Part shown: positions 28,346 through 37,482 of the stretch, piece after piece | Layout: every line of letters begins with the position of its first letter | Position numbering within the stretch: position 1 is the stretch's first letter | NCBI GenBank assembly: GCA_003142595.1 | Contig: PLMU01000013.1 | Coordinates: 38,793 to 102,792, forward strand | Source of the DNA: Phycisphaerales bacterium | GTDB taxonomy: Bacteria > Planctomycetota > Phycisphaerae > Sedimentisphaerales > UBA12454 | Length of the DNA: 64,000 nt | Direction of reading: 5' to 3' | Notes under the pieces: generated by a model | The model's database searches: none | Seen by the model: the letters and a program-made list of their open reading frames with translations, nothing else | Told to the model about the DNA's origin: nothing | Made by a program: the position numbers and the translations under genes

Positions 28346-29462
28346 TTATTTTTTATGTTTTTTTTCTGCTCTGTATTGCAGGTAACTATCGATAAAATCC
28401 TCGATGTCGCCATCCATTACGGCGTTGATATTTCCGGTCTGGAAATCGGTTCGATGGTCTTTAACCAACTGGTAAGGCTGAAAAACATAGCTGCGAATCT
28501 GGTTGCCCCAGGCGATTTCGCCTTTGTTGCCGTAGAGTTTGGCAAGCTCGGAATCGCGCTTCTGCTGCTCGAGCATATACAATTTGCCTTTTAACATTTT
28601 CATCGCCTCGGCTTTGTTGCGATGCTGGGAGCGGTCGTTTTGGCACTGGGTAACAATTCCGGTCGGGAAATGCGTAATGCGAACCGCTGAGCTTGTTTTG
28701 TTGACGTGCTGGCCGCCTGCGCCGCCGGCACGGTAAAAATCCATTCGCAAATCCTTTTCGTCAATTTCGATATCTATATCGTCATCGTATTCCGGCATTA
28801 CATCGACGGCGGCGAAAGTAGTATGGCGTCTTTTGTTGGCGTCGAAGGGACTGATGCGAACCATCCTGTGAACGCCGGATTCGCAGGAAAGTTTGCCGAA
28901 GGCAAACGGGCCGCTGACTTTGAGCGTAACGGAACGCAGGCCTGCTTCTTCGCCGGGGGTCATATCAAGCTCTTCATAGCCGAATTTGTTCTGCTGGAAG
29001 AAACGGGTATACATCCGTAGGAGCATACTGACCCAGTCGCAGCTTTCCGTGCCGCCTGCGCCGGCGTGAATGCTGAAAAAACAATTTTTCATATCGTCGG
29101 GGCCGCTGAGAAGGCCGGTGAGTTCTATCTGGGCACAGGATTTTTCGAGAAGCGCGAGGTCTTTTTCCATTTCGGATAAAATCTGCAGGTCGTTTTCACC
29201 TGCGGCGACATCGAAAAGCTCGATGACATCGGTGATTTTTTTCTCTGTGGCGATAAAGGGGTCTAAAACAGCTTTTAATGCGCTTAGTTTTGTGACGATT
29301 TTTTTTGCGGCATCCTGATTATCCCAAAAGTTCTGCTGGGACATCTGCTGTTCGAGTATTTGCCTTTCGGCCTGTTTACCTGCTATGTCAAAGCCAGTCC
29401 CGGATTTTTGCTATCCGGGTCCTCAAGTTTTCTACCGACGTTCTTATTTCCGCAATTTCCAT
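28346..29462 (-). CDS. prfB: Peptide chain release factor 2, with programmed +1 frameshift
   Basis: The main frame from codon MSQQNFW (29344) gives 332 residues with GGQHVNKTSSAV, the peptidyl-tRNA hydrolysis GGQ motif, and a codon-recognition loop SxF-type region. Upstream, an ATG at 29462 opens a 24-codon frame ending in CTT TGA C (29393-29387), the classic RF2 slip site. A +1 shift joins it to the downstream frame (DIAGKQAERQIL...) for a 371-residue product. The frameshift makes RF2 regulate its own level: UGA is read when RF2 is scarce. No strong Shine-Dalgarno is seen before the slip site (only CGGGACTGG). Confidence 0.9.
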
Positions 29463-29497
29463 AATTCAGTTATAACAGGAAAAACAATATTATGCAA

Positions 29498-30241
29498 TTA
29501 CTCTTTTACCAATGTGGTTTCAAGTTTTCCGGTTAATGCGTTAAAAACCACGGTAAAGCCCGGCGGGACGAGAAGAATTTCATCATCGCTTTTTTGGGCG
29601 ACGAGCAGTTTTTCGAGCAGCCTTGTATCGCCTGTAAGTTCCTGGTATTTCCAGCCGTATTTTTGGGCGATTTCTTTTGTGATTTGCCTGTATTTGTCGT
29701 CGCCTGTGTCGTCGGCGTTTCGGACAAAGACGGCGCGGGTGTAATTTTTTTGCCAGCCGGCGAGAAACTTTTCGATAATTTCCAAATCCTGCGGTTTGTA
29801 TGTTTTGCCGAATTTTTCTATGTTGAGGCCGATGCGGAGAGTTTCCTGGTAATTGGGATTTTCGTCGAACCAGCCAGCGGTAAAATAATATGTGCCGGGA
29901 CAACTGCTGAATTGCTCTTTATAAGCGGAATCGGAGCCGAGGAATAAAGTGATGCAGTCGTGGGCCTGCGGAAGGACCAGCGGAATTTTGGCAGCTTTGA
30001 GACCCTCGGTTCCCTTGCCGCAGATTCCGTAGCCGAGCACAATCCTGCTAAAAGTGCCGCTATCCGATGCCTTGTCGATGGTTTTTTGAACTTCGCGAGT
30101 AAGCTCAGATGGCGTTTCGTGCAGGCCCAAAGGCAGAAATTCGATATCCGCATTTATATTCGCCTTTTTCGCGGCTTTCTGGACGTCGCGGCTTAAGATT
30201 TTACAGGCTATTACATAGATTTTTTCGGGATTCTTGGTCAA
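29498..30241 (-). CDS. DUF1638-family protein
   Basis: 247 residues. GYGICGKGTEGL, LPQAHDCITLFLGS and PGTYYFTAGW are the family's conserved blocks; the HDC and the cysteines may bind metal. DUF1638 proteins are of unknown function and are common beside corrinoid-dependent methyltransferases in methanogens and anaerobes. No corrinoid gene is in this window. It lies 36 bp upstream of prfB on the same strand. Confidence 0.8.
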   Translation of the reverse strand: MTKNPEKIYVIACKILSRDVQKAAKKANINADIEFLPLGLHETPSELTREVQKTIDKASDSGTFSRIVLGYGICGKGTEGLKAAKIPLVLPQAHDCITLFLGSDSAYKEQFSSCPGTYYFTAGWFDENPNYQETLRIGLNIEKFGKTYKPQDLEIIEKFLAGWQKNYTRAVFVRNADDTGDDKYRQITKEIAQKYGWKYQELTGDTRLLEKLLVAQKSDDEILLVPPGFTVVFNALTGKLETTLVKE

Positions 30242-30300
30242 ATCCGCACCTTTAAAAAATACTTTCCTGTAATCGGGGTATATGATAAACTATAATTATA

Positions 30301-30326
30301 GCCACTAAGGCACGAAGACACGAAGA
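30301..30326. repeat. Short degenerate repeat (ACGAAGACACGAAG type)
   Basis: CACTAAGGCACGAAGACACG and following AAG: a word very frequent in intergenic DNA of related genomes. No function inferred. Confidence 0.35.
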
Positions 30327-30343
30327 AAATATTTGATAACAAT

Positions 30344-30370
30344 GTGGATTCCCGCCTGCGCGGGAATGAC
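30344..30370 (+). repeat. GATTCCCGC...GCGGGAATGAC hairpin repeat
   Basis: GTGGATTCCCGCCTGCGCGG then GAATGAC: arms ATTCCCGC/GCGGGAAT, the ATTCCC-N8-GGGAAT class seen in many genomes. It lies immediately upstream of the aldo/keto reductase start and, if read through, would yield the peptide WIPACAGMT. Confidence 0.7.
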
Positions 30371-30380
30371 AAAGGAAAAA

Positions 30381-31346
30381 ATGAAAAAATCAAAACTTGG
30401 AAATTCTGATCTTCTGATAACAAAGGTCGGTCTGGGCACATGGGCAATCGGCGGACCGTGGGAATTCGGCTGGGGGCCGCAGGACGATAACGATTCGGTT
30501 AAGGCAATTCTCGAATCGCTTGAGGCCGGGGTTAACTGGCTGGATACGGCGCCTATCTACGGCTGCGGGCACAGCGAAGAAGTTGTCGGCAAGGCACTGA
30601 AAGGGGTTTCCAAAAAGCCGCTTATCTTTACAAAGTGCGGCCTTGTCTGGAACGAAAAAAATGAAAGAGTCCCCTGCCTCAAGGCAAAAAGTATTCTTGC
30701 CGAGTGCGACGCTTCGCTGAAACGGCTCGGCGTAGAAGTCATCGACCTTTTGCAAATGCACTGGCCGGAGCCGGAAGAGGATTTTGAAGAAGGTTACGGG
30801 GCGATGGCAAAATGCGTCAAGGCCGGTAAAGTCCGTTATCTCGGCGTATCAAATTATACGGTCGAACAATTGCAGCGCGTTATGAAAATTCATCCGCTTA
30901 CTTCGCTTCAGCCGCCATATAGTATGTTCAGGCGAGATATCGAAAAAGAACTTTTGCCTTTCTGCAAAAAAAATAATATCGGCGTAATCGTTTACAGCCC
31001 GCTCTACAAAGGTTTGCTGACCGATACGTTCACGAAAGAAAAGGCCGCTTCTCTTCCGGCGGACGATGTTCGGCAGAGAGGCGCCGATTACAAGATGCCG
31101 AATCTGGAAATTAATCTCTACACTAACGAAAAATTAAAACAAATCGCAAAGCGAAATAAAATAACTTTGGCGCAACTTGCGATAGCATGGGTAATACGAA
31201 ATCCTGAAGTAACGGCTGCAATCGCTGGAGCACGTAAACAAGGACAAATCAAGGAAACGGCACCAGCGGCGGATATAACGTTATCAAATGATGATATAAA
31301 TGAAATCGAAGAGATATTAAAAAATCGAAACAGGATGTTAAAATGA
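30381..31346 (+). CDS. Aldo/keto reductase
   Basis: 321 residues from ATG 30381 (AAAGGA 5 bases upstream). An in-frame ATG at 30333 would translate the preceding hairpin repeat and is rejected. Catalytic tetrad: D in NWLDTAPIYG (Asp and Tyr), K in FTKCGL, H in LLQMHWPEP. The C-terminal IAGARKQGQIKE binds the NADP phosphate. It likely reduces an aldehyde or sugar. It begins a three-gene operon; purB overlaps its stop by 4 bases. Confidence 0.92.
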   Translation: MKKSKLGNSDLLITKVGLGTWAIGGPWEFGWGPQDDNDSVKAILESLEAGVNWLDTAPIYGCGHSEEVVGKALKGVSKKPLIFTKCGLVWNEKNERVPCLKAKSILAECDASLKRLGVEVIDLLQMHWPEPEEDFEEGYGAMAKCVKAGKVRYLGVSNYTVEQLQRVMKIHPLTSLQPPYSMFRRDIEKELLPFCKKNNIGVIVYSPLYKGLLTDTFTKEKAASLPADDVRQRGADYKMPNLEINLYTNEKLKQIAKRNKITLAQLAIAWVIRNPEVTAAIAGARKQGQIKETAPAADITLSNDDINEIEEILKNRNRMLK

Positions 31347-32773
31347 AAAATCACAATATTTACAGCTCACCGCTGGTGGAACGGAATGCATCAAAGGAAA
31401 TGGCGGAACTTTTTGGAGAGCAGAAAAAATTTTCAACGTGGCGGAGAATCTGGCTGGAACTTGCAAAGGCTGAAAAGAAACTCGGTCTGAAAATCTCCCA
31501 GGGGCAAATCAGCCAAATGGCAAAACATCTCGATGACATCAATTTTGAAAAGGCCGCTGAATATGAGAAAAAATTCCGGCACGATGTGATGGCTCATATC
31601 CACGCATTCGGCGAGAAGGCTCCGAAAGCGGCGCGGATAATTCATCTCGGCGCGACAAGCTGCGAAATCGGCGATAACGCGGATTTGATTATTATGCGAG
31701 AGGGTTTGGAAATTATCGCGAGCAAACTTGCGTGTCTTATTAATTCTTTATCTGTGTTCGCGAAAAAATATCGTTCTATGCCGACGCTGGGGTTTACACA
31801 TTTTCAGCCGGCACAATTAACGACTGTCGGCAAACGCGCGACGCTGTGGTGTAATGATTTTGCCGGCGACCTGGCTGAAATTGAGCATCGAATAGAGAAT
31901 ATACCTTTTAGAGGCATAAAAGGCACAACGGGCACACAGGCTTCGTTTCTTGAACTTTTCGGCGGCAATGGCAATAAGGTCAAACAGCTTGATAAAATGG
32001 TCGCAAAGGCCTTCGGCTTCGATAAGGTTTGCCCTGTAACGGGGCAGACTTATTCGCGAAAAATAGATTCGCTGATAATAAATACGCTTGTGCAAATTGC
32101 ATTATCAGCGCACAAAATCTGCAATGATATTCGTTTGCTCGCGAATTTAAAGGAAATCGAAGAGCCATTTGAAAAATCTCAGGTAGGTTCAAGCGCGATG
32201 GCTTACAAGAGAAACCCGATGCGATGCGAAAGAGTTACCGGTTTGGCAAGATTTTTAATTAGTCTATCGGCCAGTCCGCAGATGACCGCTGCCGAGCAGT
32301 GGCTTGAAAGAACGCTCGACGATTCTTCAAATCGGCGAATAGTAATTCCGGAGGCATTCCTTGCAGTTGACGGGATTCTTGAAATACTGATTAACGTAAC
32401 GAGCGGCCTTGCGGTTTATCCGAAAGTTATCGCTGCCAGAATTGATTCTGAATTGCCGTTTATGGCGACTGAAAATATTTTGATGGCCGCGGTAAAGGCG
32501 GGCGGAAACAGACAAAAAATTCACGAAAAAATCAGGGTTCATTCACAGGCTGCAGCGGAACAGGTTAAAAAATTAGGTAAGCCAAATGATTTGACTGAAA
32601 GATTGAAAAACGATTCGGCCTTTGCGAAAGTGGACTTCAAAAAAGTTTTAAACGCAAGCGATTATGTCGGTAGAGCACCACAACAGGTCGATGAATTTAT
32701 AAACAATGTTGCAAAGCCGGCGATTAAAAAATACCGCGGAAAACTCAATAAAAAGACGGAACTTAAAGTTTAA
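31343..32773 (+). CDS. purB: Adenylosuccinate lyase
   Basis: 476 residues. The superfamily signature GSSAMAYKRNPMRCE and the catalytic His in GATSCEIGDNAD/HLGATSCE are present, plus FTHFQPAQLTTVGKR. It catalyses two steps of purine synthesis (SAICAR to AICAR and adenylosuccinate to AMP). ATG overlaps the aldo/keto reductase stop (ATGA). The next gene, pyrE, follows after 16 bp. Confidence 0.95.
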   Translation: MKNHNIYSSPLVERNASKEMAELFGEQKKFSTWRRIWLELAKAEKKLGLKISQGQISQMAKHLDDINFEKAAEYEKKFRHDVMAHIHAFGEKAPKAARIIHLGATSCEIGDNADLIIMREGLEIIASKLACLINSLSVFAKKYRSMPTLGFTHFQPAQLTTVGKRATLWCNDFAGDLAEIEHRIENIPFRGIKGTTGTQASFLELFGGNGNKVKQLDKMVAKAFGFDKVCPVTGQTYSRKIDSLIINTLVQIALSAHKICNDIRLLANLKEIEEPFEKSQVGSSAMAYKRNPMRCERVTGLARFLISLSASPQMTAAEQWLERTLDDSSNRRIVIPEAFLAVDGILEILINVTSGLAVYPKVIAARIDSELPFMATENILMAAVKAGGNRQKIHEKIRVHSQAAAEQVKKLGKPNDLTERLKNDSAFAKVDFKKVLNASDYVGRAPQQVDEFINNVAKPAIKKYRGKLNKKTELKV

Positions 32774-32789
32774 AGAAAGATTATAACTT

Positions 32790-33314
32790 ATGACCAAACA
32801 AGAACTTGCGAAACGAGTCAAAGAGACAGCGTATCTTGAAGGAGACTTCACTCTTCGCAGCGGAAAGAAAAGCAAATACTACCTGGATAAATATCTTTTT
32901 GAGACTCAGCCGGATATTTTGAAAGCTCTTGGCGCGGAATTCGCAAAATATATAACCAGCGATGTAACTTTAATTGCAGGCGCGGAACTTGGCGGAGTTG
33001 CATTGGCGGCGGCGACAGCAATGGCGAGCGGGAAAAGATGGATAATCGTTCGCAACAGCAAAAAAGACTACGGCACAAGCAAAATGATCGAAGGCGTGCT
33101 GAAAAAAGATGATGTCGTATTGCTTGTTGAAGATATCGCGACAACCGGCGGTCAAGTTCTTGAGGCGGCGAAGATAATCACAGAAGCCGGCGCGAAGGTA
33201 AAAAAAATCGTCGCAGTTATTGACCGAAAACAGGGAGCGGGAGAAAACATAACAAAAGCGGGTTACCAATTCGAAAGCATTTTAACTAAAGAAGACCTCG
33301 GCATAAAAGACTGA
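32790..33314 (+). CDS. pyrE: Orotate phosphoribosyltransferase
   Basis: 174 residues, the short form. The PRPP-binding loop VVLLVEDIATTGGQVLEAA is clear, with FTLRSGKKSKYYLDKYLF at the N-terminus. It forms OMP from orotate and PRPP. Its last 29 bases overlap, on the opposite strand, the end of the coaB-like gene. Grouped with purB as a nucleotide synthesis operon. Confidence 0.93.
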   Translation: MTKQELAKRVKETAYLEGDFTLRSGKKSKYYLDKYLFETQPDILKALGAEFAKYITSDVTLIAGAELGGVALAAATAMASGKRWIIVRNSKKDYGTSKMIEGVLKKDDVVLLVEDIATTGGQVLEAAKIITEAGAKVKKIVAVIDRKQGAGENITKAGYQFESILTKEDLGIKD

Positions 33315-33927
33315 TAATCTTTTTTGCTATGAATGATTTGTCTGCTTTTTGAAGACTGAGCCAAGGCTGATTTTTTTGTTTAATATAAACTGTTGATTCT
33401 TTTGCGCCTATTGCCGAAGGAGTGTTCGCGATTATCATATCGAGATTTTTATCTTTTAATTTCCGTTCAGCATTTTTTCGCAGGTTTTTATCTTCAAGTG
33501 CAAAACCGACAATAATCTGTCCCCTCTTTTTATTTTTTCTCGCCCATTTAAGAATATCAATCGTCGGTTTTAATTTAATTATCAGATTTTTATCTGTTCT
33601 TTTAATTTTTGTCTTTGAAATTTTTTGGGGTTTATAATCAGATACGGCAGCAGCCATTATTAAACAATCACATTTATTAAAATATTTTTTTACCGCATAA
33701 AACATCTGGTCGGCAGTTTCAACATTACAAAAAGAGATTTCTCGACTTCGCTCGAAATGACAGGGAATCGTTGTTATTAAGGTTACTTTATGGCCTGCTT
33801 TTTTTGCGGCATTGGCAAGGGCGATGCCCATTTTGCCGCTGCTTGCGTTGGAAATAAAACGAACTGGGTCAATATATTCTCTTGTCCCCCCCGCGGTAAT
33901 CACCAAATGCATCCGATTTGATTTCAT
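33286..33927 (-). CDS. coaB: Phosphopantothenate-cysteine ligase (separate CoaB)
   Basis: 213 residues carrying the CoaB motifs: ITAGGTREYIDPVRFISNASSGKMG, AAAVSDY, KLKPTIDIL and VGFALED. It couples cysteine to 4'-phosphopantothenate. In most bacteria CoaB is fused behind CoaC as CoaBC; here the two are separate ORFs 16 bp apart. Residues about 56-66 (PCHFERSREIS) come from an in-frame copy of the hairpin repeat at 33734-33761, an insertion into the loop after the first alpha-helical section. Its 3' end overlaps pyrE tail to tail. Confidence 0.85.
   Translation of the reverse strand: MKSNRMHLVITAGGTREYIDPVRFISNASSGKMGIALANAAKKAGHKVTLITTIPCHFERSREISFCNVETADQMFYAVKKYFNKCDCLIMAAAVSDYKPQKISKTKIKRTDKNLIIKLKPTIDILKWARKNKKRGQIIVGFALEDKNLRKNAERKLKDKNLDMIIANTPSAIGAKESTVYIKQKNQPWLSLQKADKSFIAKKIISLLCRGLL
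33734..33761 (+). repeat. GATT...AATGAC hairpin repeat inside coaB
   Basis: GAGATTTCTCGACTTCGCTC then GAAATGAC, family copy. It is inserted in frame within the coaB gene and translated as CHFERSREIS, so reading frame and function are apparently kept. Confidence 0.7.
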
Positions 33928-33943
33928 TAATTAACAGGCCGGC

Positions 33944-34507
33944 TCACTTTTTAGCCATTTTTTTAATTCGTTCGATTATATCACTGACTTCGGCCATCCT
34001 GCCGATACCTTCTGTTCCACAGGCAAGTCTGCCTTTTTCGGGTCCTATTATTTCAAAGCCCATTTCATTCAATGTCTTGACGTTCCACTGGACAGCAGGA
34101 TTCAGCCACATCTTTTCGTTCATCGCAGGCGCAAATAAAACTTTTTTTTGCCAGCAGGCACATAACGTCGTGCTAAGCAGGTCATCGCATATACCGTTGG
34201 CGACTTTACCGATGATATTTGCCGTGGCAGGGGCGACAATAACAATACCGGCTTTGTCGGCAAGACTTATATGTTCAATTTCGTATCCGGCCGGGTTTTC
34301 CCACATACTTGTGTAAACGGCTCGGCCTGTTACCGCCTCAAAACTCCTGGGCACAATAAACTTGCAGGCACTTTCCGTAATAACAGTATCCACAAGAGCA
34401 CCTGCCGCTGTAAGTTTGCTGGCAAGGTCAACTGCTTTATACGCTGCAACGCCGCCGCTTACTCCCAGCAGAACATTTAACCCGGATATTGAAGATTCTT
34501 TAGCCAT
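33944..34507 (-). CDS. coaC: Phosphopantothenoylcysteine decarboxylase (separate CoaC)
   Basis: 187 residues, only the flavoprotein half of CoaBC: VLLGVSGGVAAYKAVDLASKL, IVVAPATANIIGKVANG, FAPAMNEKMWLNPAV (the Asn of PAMN) and a Cys-containing GRLACGTEGIGRM. It decarboxylates 4'-phospho-N-pantothenoylcysteine. The ATP-dependent ligase half is the next gene downstream, with a stop between them. Confidence 0.9.
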   Translation of the reverse strand: MAKESSISGLNVLLGVSGGVAAYKAVDLASKLTAAGALVDTVITESACKFIVPRSFEAVTGRAVYTSMWENPAGYEIEHISLADKAGIVIVAPATANIIGKVANGICDDLLSTTLCACWQKKVLFAPAMNEKMWLNPAVQWNVKTLNEMGFEIIGPEKGRLACGTEGIGRMAEVSDIIERIKKMAKK

Positions 34508-34518
34508 CGCTTCGATAC

Positions 34519-34749
34519 CTATAGTTTAGGTATTTCAACCTTCTGCGGATCAGGACTGTAGTCGGGGGTAATCTTATCCTGCATGATTTCCTCGACAACT
34601 ATTTCAATCATCGTCATGCCTTCCGTATTTTCGATAAGAGGTCTTGAACCTTCCATAAGCTCAACAACTCTTTTCTGAATAAGAGCCGACACTTTGAATG
34701 CTCCGCCGATTTTTTCAAAAATTTTCCTGTTCTTAAGTTCTTCTATCAT
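34519..34749 (-). CDS. rpoZ: RNA polymerase omega subunit
   Basis: 76 residues. GGAFKVSALIQKRVVELMEG matches the omega core helix pattern, and the gene sits between gmk and the CoaBC genes, the canonical rpoZ position. It stabilises the beta-prime subunit. Low overall identity is normal for small omega proteins. 2 bp separate it from gmk. Confidence 0.75.
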   Translation of the reverse strand: MIEELKNRKIFEKIGGAFKVSALIQKRVVELMEGSRPLIENTEGMTMIEIVVEEIMQDKITPDYSPDPQKVEIPKL

Positions 34750-34751
34750 AT

Positions 34752-35339
34752 TTATTCTCCAGTAATATTTTTTATTATTCCTGCGATTTCTTCTACCGCC
34801 TGTTCCAAATCATCATTAATAACGATATATTCGTAATGCTGCCATCCTGCAGCTATTTCCACGCCTGCCCCCTGAAGTCTCTTTTCAATAGCTTCCCGGT
34901 CGTCTCTTCCTCGAGTGTCTATACGTTTTTGAAGCTCTGCCTGTTTTGGCGGCATAACGAAAATCAGTTTCGCGTCAGGATACAGCTTTTTTACGTTTTG
35001 TGCCCCCTGAACATCAATTTCAAGTATTGCCGTTTTGCCCTGCTTAAGAGCCTGCTCGAGTTTATCTTTCGGCGTTCCATAAAGATTTCCAAACACCCGG
35101 GCATATTCAAGAAAATTTCCGGCCTTTATCTGTCTTTCAAACTCATCCCTGCTGATAAAATGGTATTCCCTGCCGTCCTGTTCGCCGTTTTTTTTCTCGC
35201 GCGCCGTTGTCGATACGCTCAAATAAACATTATCAAGCCGCTTGACAAGTTCCTTACAGATAGTACTTTTGCCTACTCCGCTTGGTCCGCTTATAATAAT
35301 TATCCGACCTTTTACAGAATTTTGATTCTGACTATTCAA
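34752..35339 (-). CDS. gmk: Guanylate kinase
   Basis: 195 residues if started at TTG 35339, whose upstream AGGTG is 7 bases away and which overlaps the yicC stop (TTGAATAG). A TTG at 35369 is an alternative giving 205 residues. No ATG is available. P-loop SGPSGVGKSTICKEL, then REYHFISRDEF, GNLYGTPKDKLEQAL and AILEIDVQGAQNVK are all canonical. GMP to GDP. Part of the yicC-gmk-rpoZ-coaC-coaB operon. Confidence 0.92.
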   Translation of the reverse strand: MNSQNQNSVKGRIIIISGPSGVGKSTICKELVKRLDNVYLSVSTTAREKKNGEQDGREYHFISRDEFERQIKAGNFLEYARVFGNLYGTPKDKLEQALKQGKTAILEIDVQGAQNVKKLYPDAKLIFVMPPKQAELQKRIDTRGRDDREAIEKRLQGAGVEIAAGWQHYEYIVINDDLEQAVEEIAGIIKNITGE

Positions 35340-36216
35340 TATTCTGCACCTGTTCCTTGATTCGCTCAATACACGATTTTATCTCAACCACATCATTGCA
35401 TATTTTCGCATCCGAGGCCTTGCTCGCTATGGTATTAGCCTCCCGCAGCATTTCCTGCGATATGAAATCAAGCCTTCTTCCGGAATATTCGCCAGTCTGA
35501 CAATTTGCAAGGAACTGTTCAATATGCGAACCGAGCCTGATAATTTCTTCGCTTATATCGCTCCTGTCGGCAAACAGCGCTACTTCTCTGGCAAGTGTAT
35601 CGCTGTCAAGCTCAAGACGAGCATTGGCAAGAAGCTCTTTCACCCGCGAGGCAAGCCTGCTCTGGTATTCGCTGACAACAATTGAGCTTCGCGATTTTAT
35701 ACCTTCAATAAGCCCGCTTATCCTGCTGCATTGCTGCTTAAGGTCATCGAAAAGTGACTGGCCTTCCTGCGCCCGCATTTTTTTAAGCTGTTCGATAGCC
35801 TGGGCGGTTACGCCAATGACAGCCTTGCGAATCTGCTCGGCCTTTTCATTTTCCGGCTCATGAGGTCTTACAACACCTGGCAACAGCAGAAGGTCGGCAA
35901 GATTAATATTGCATTGAATAGTCCCGCTGTGCTGAATACTGTTCAACTTCTCCACATAACTCTTCATGGAGGCCGAATCTATCTCATACATCGGTTCGCC
36001 GCTGACATTTTTATACCGGAGCATATAATTAACCGCGCCGCGATAGATATTCTGCCGCAAAAGTTTTTCAACGTCCTGTTCAAGGAACGAGGCAGTCTCC
36101 GGCAGCCTGATGCTCGGCTTGAAATACCTGTTATTGACCGTTTTAATCTCGACTGCAAAGCTTATGCCGTCTATATCACGGCACACGCGAGCAAATCCTG
36201 TCATACTGTTTAGCAT
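35332..36216 (-). CDS. yicC: YicC-family endoribonuclease
   Basis: 294 residues. N-terminal NSMTGFARV and EIKTVNNRYFKPSIRLPE are diagnostic, and the C-terminal end EMLREANTIASKASD is the conserved DUF1732 part. YicC degrades RNA and acts in small RNA turnover in E. coli. The 3' end overlaps the start of gmk. Confidence 0.92.
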   Translation of the reverse strand: MLNSMTGFARVCRDIDGISFAVEIKTVNNRYFKPSIRLPETASFLEQDVEKLLRQNIYRGAVNYMLRYKNVSGEPMYEIDSASMKSYVEKLNSIQHSGTIQCNINLADLLLLPGVVRPHEPENEKAEQIRKAVIGVTAQAIEQLKKMRAQEGQSLFDDLKQQCSRISGLIEGIKSRSSIVVSEYQSRLASRVKELLANARLELDSDTLAREVALFADRSDISEEIIRLGSHIEQFLANCQTGEYSGRRLDFISQEMLREANTIASKASDAKICNDVVEIKSCIERIKEQVQNIE

Positions 36217-36227
36217 ATTTTATACCT

Positions 36228-36638
36228 TTATTTAGCTGCCGGCATATTGGATTGGGGAGTCTGACTGTTTTGCTGGGGCTGACTTGTCGCCGGCTGCTGG
36301 GTCCTAGCCGGCGGCATCGCAGGTGCCTGCTGAACCGGCGCCGATGATCTTTGCTGCTGGCCCTGCAGTAATGCGCTCGTCTCCGGTCTAAACCATTTGG
36401 CCGCGACAACGCTCAACAATAGCCATAACGCTACTACGCCAATTGTAACCCATGTGAGAAAATCTCCGGTCTTTGTTCCCAGCAGAGAACTGCTCAGTCC
36501 GCCAAACGTGCTGCTAAGACCGCCGCCTCTGCCCTTTTGTATCAGAACAAGAAGAATCAGAATCACCGCCGCAAGAACCCAGATACCAACTACAACTTTC
36601 ATCACAAACGGTACTGTCGCCAAAACAAAATTCATCAT
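36228..36638 (-). CDS. secG: SecG, preprotein translocase subunit with long PQA tail
   Basis: 136 residues. Two hydrophobic helices (about 8-33 and 62-82) flank GRGGGLSSTFGGLSSSLLGTK, the SecG loop. The C-terminal roughly 45 residues are rich in Gln, Pro and Ala, much longer than in typical SecG (about 75-110 residues). It is adjacent to tpiA as in many bacteria and is part of the SecYEG channel in the inner membrane. Confidence 0.9.
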   Translation of the reverse strand: MMNFVLATVPFVMKVVVGIWVLAAVILILLVLIQKGRGGGLSSTFGGLSSSLLGTKTGDFLTWVTIGVVALWLLLSVVAAKWFRPETSALLQGQQQRSSAPVQQAPAMPPARTQQPATSQPQQNSQTPQSNMPAAK

Positions 36639-36692
36639 ATATCTTTCCTGAAAAATTAAATTTCATTTTTATAATTTTTTACGTTTTAACGG

Positions 36693-37469
36693 CTATTTCT
36701 TTTTTTCTGCAGCCGCTTTAACAATCGCAGCAAAATCATCAGCTTTAAGGCTTGCCCCGCCGACCAGAAAACCATCAACATCCGGTTGTCCGGCCAATTC
36801 AGCGGCGTTATCGGCCTTTACCGAACCGCCATACTGAATTATTATCTGCTCGGCAAGCTCCTTATTATACATAACAGCGATAAGCTGTCGAATCATTAAA
36901 TGAACTTCCTGTGCCTGCTGCGGCGTGGCGTTAAGGCCGGTCCCAATTGCCCAGACAGGTTCGTAAGCGATTGTAATCGCTTTTGCCTTTTGAGCGGTTA
37001 TGCCGGCCATACCTTTCTGGATTTGCTCTTTAACTACGCTTTCGGTTTTTCCCGCTTTTCGTTCTTCCAGAAGCTCGCCGACACAGAATATCGGCAGCAG
37101 TCCGGCATCTATTGCCGCAATCAACTTCTTATTGATAATCGCATCGGTCTCTTTAATAACGTGCCGTCTTTCCGAATGGCCAATTATTACATATTTACAT
37201 CCGACATCCTTAAGCATCTGGCAGCTGATTTCGCCTGTGAAAGCACCTTTCGCCTCAAAATAAACATCCTGTGCGCCAAGGCCTATACCTGAAGAGCCAA
37301 GAGCGTTTTTCACTGCCGAAAGATAAACAAACGGCGGACAAACAGAAACGTCAACCTTCGAAAGTAATTGCTGGCATTTCTGAGCAACAGCTTTTGCCAG
37401 CTCGACAGCGCTTTTGCCGTCGGTATTCATCTTCCAGTTGCCGCCTATGAACGGTTTTCTCATTATCAT
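36693..37469 (-). CDS. tpiA: Triosephosphate isomerase
   Basis: 258 residues. FIGGNWKMNTDG (catalytic Asn and Lys), IIGHSERR (His), AYEPVWAIGTG (Glu) and GGSVKADNAAEL are all intact. Converts dihydroxyacetone phosphate and glyceraldehyde-3-phosphate. Upstream of secG, downstream of pheA (13 bp gap). Confidence 0.97.
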   Translation of the reverse strand: MIMRKPFIGGNWKMNTDGKSAVELAKAVAQKCQQLLSKVDVSVCPPFVYLSAVKNALGSSGIGLGAQDVYFEAKGAFTGEISCQMLKDVGCKYVIIGHSERRHVIKETDAIINKKLIAAIDAGLLPIFCVGELLEERKAGKTESVVKEQIQKGMAGITAQKAKAITIAYEPVWAIGTGLNATPQQAQEVHLMIRQLIAVMYNKELAEQIIIQYGGSVKADNAAELAGQPDVDGFLVGGASLKADDFAAIVKAAAEKKK

Positions 37470-37482
37470 TATCTCCAGAGAA

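Noticed and set aside
30333..30380. Upstream start for the aldo/keto reductase giving MITMWIPACAGMT...
   Set aside because: It is a translation of the GATTCCCGC...AATGAC hairpin repeat; the ATG at 30381 with AAAGGA fits the family start.
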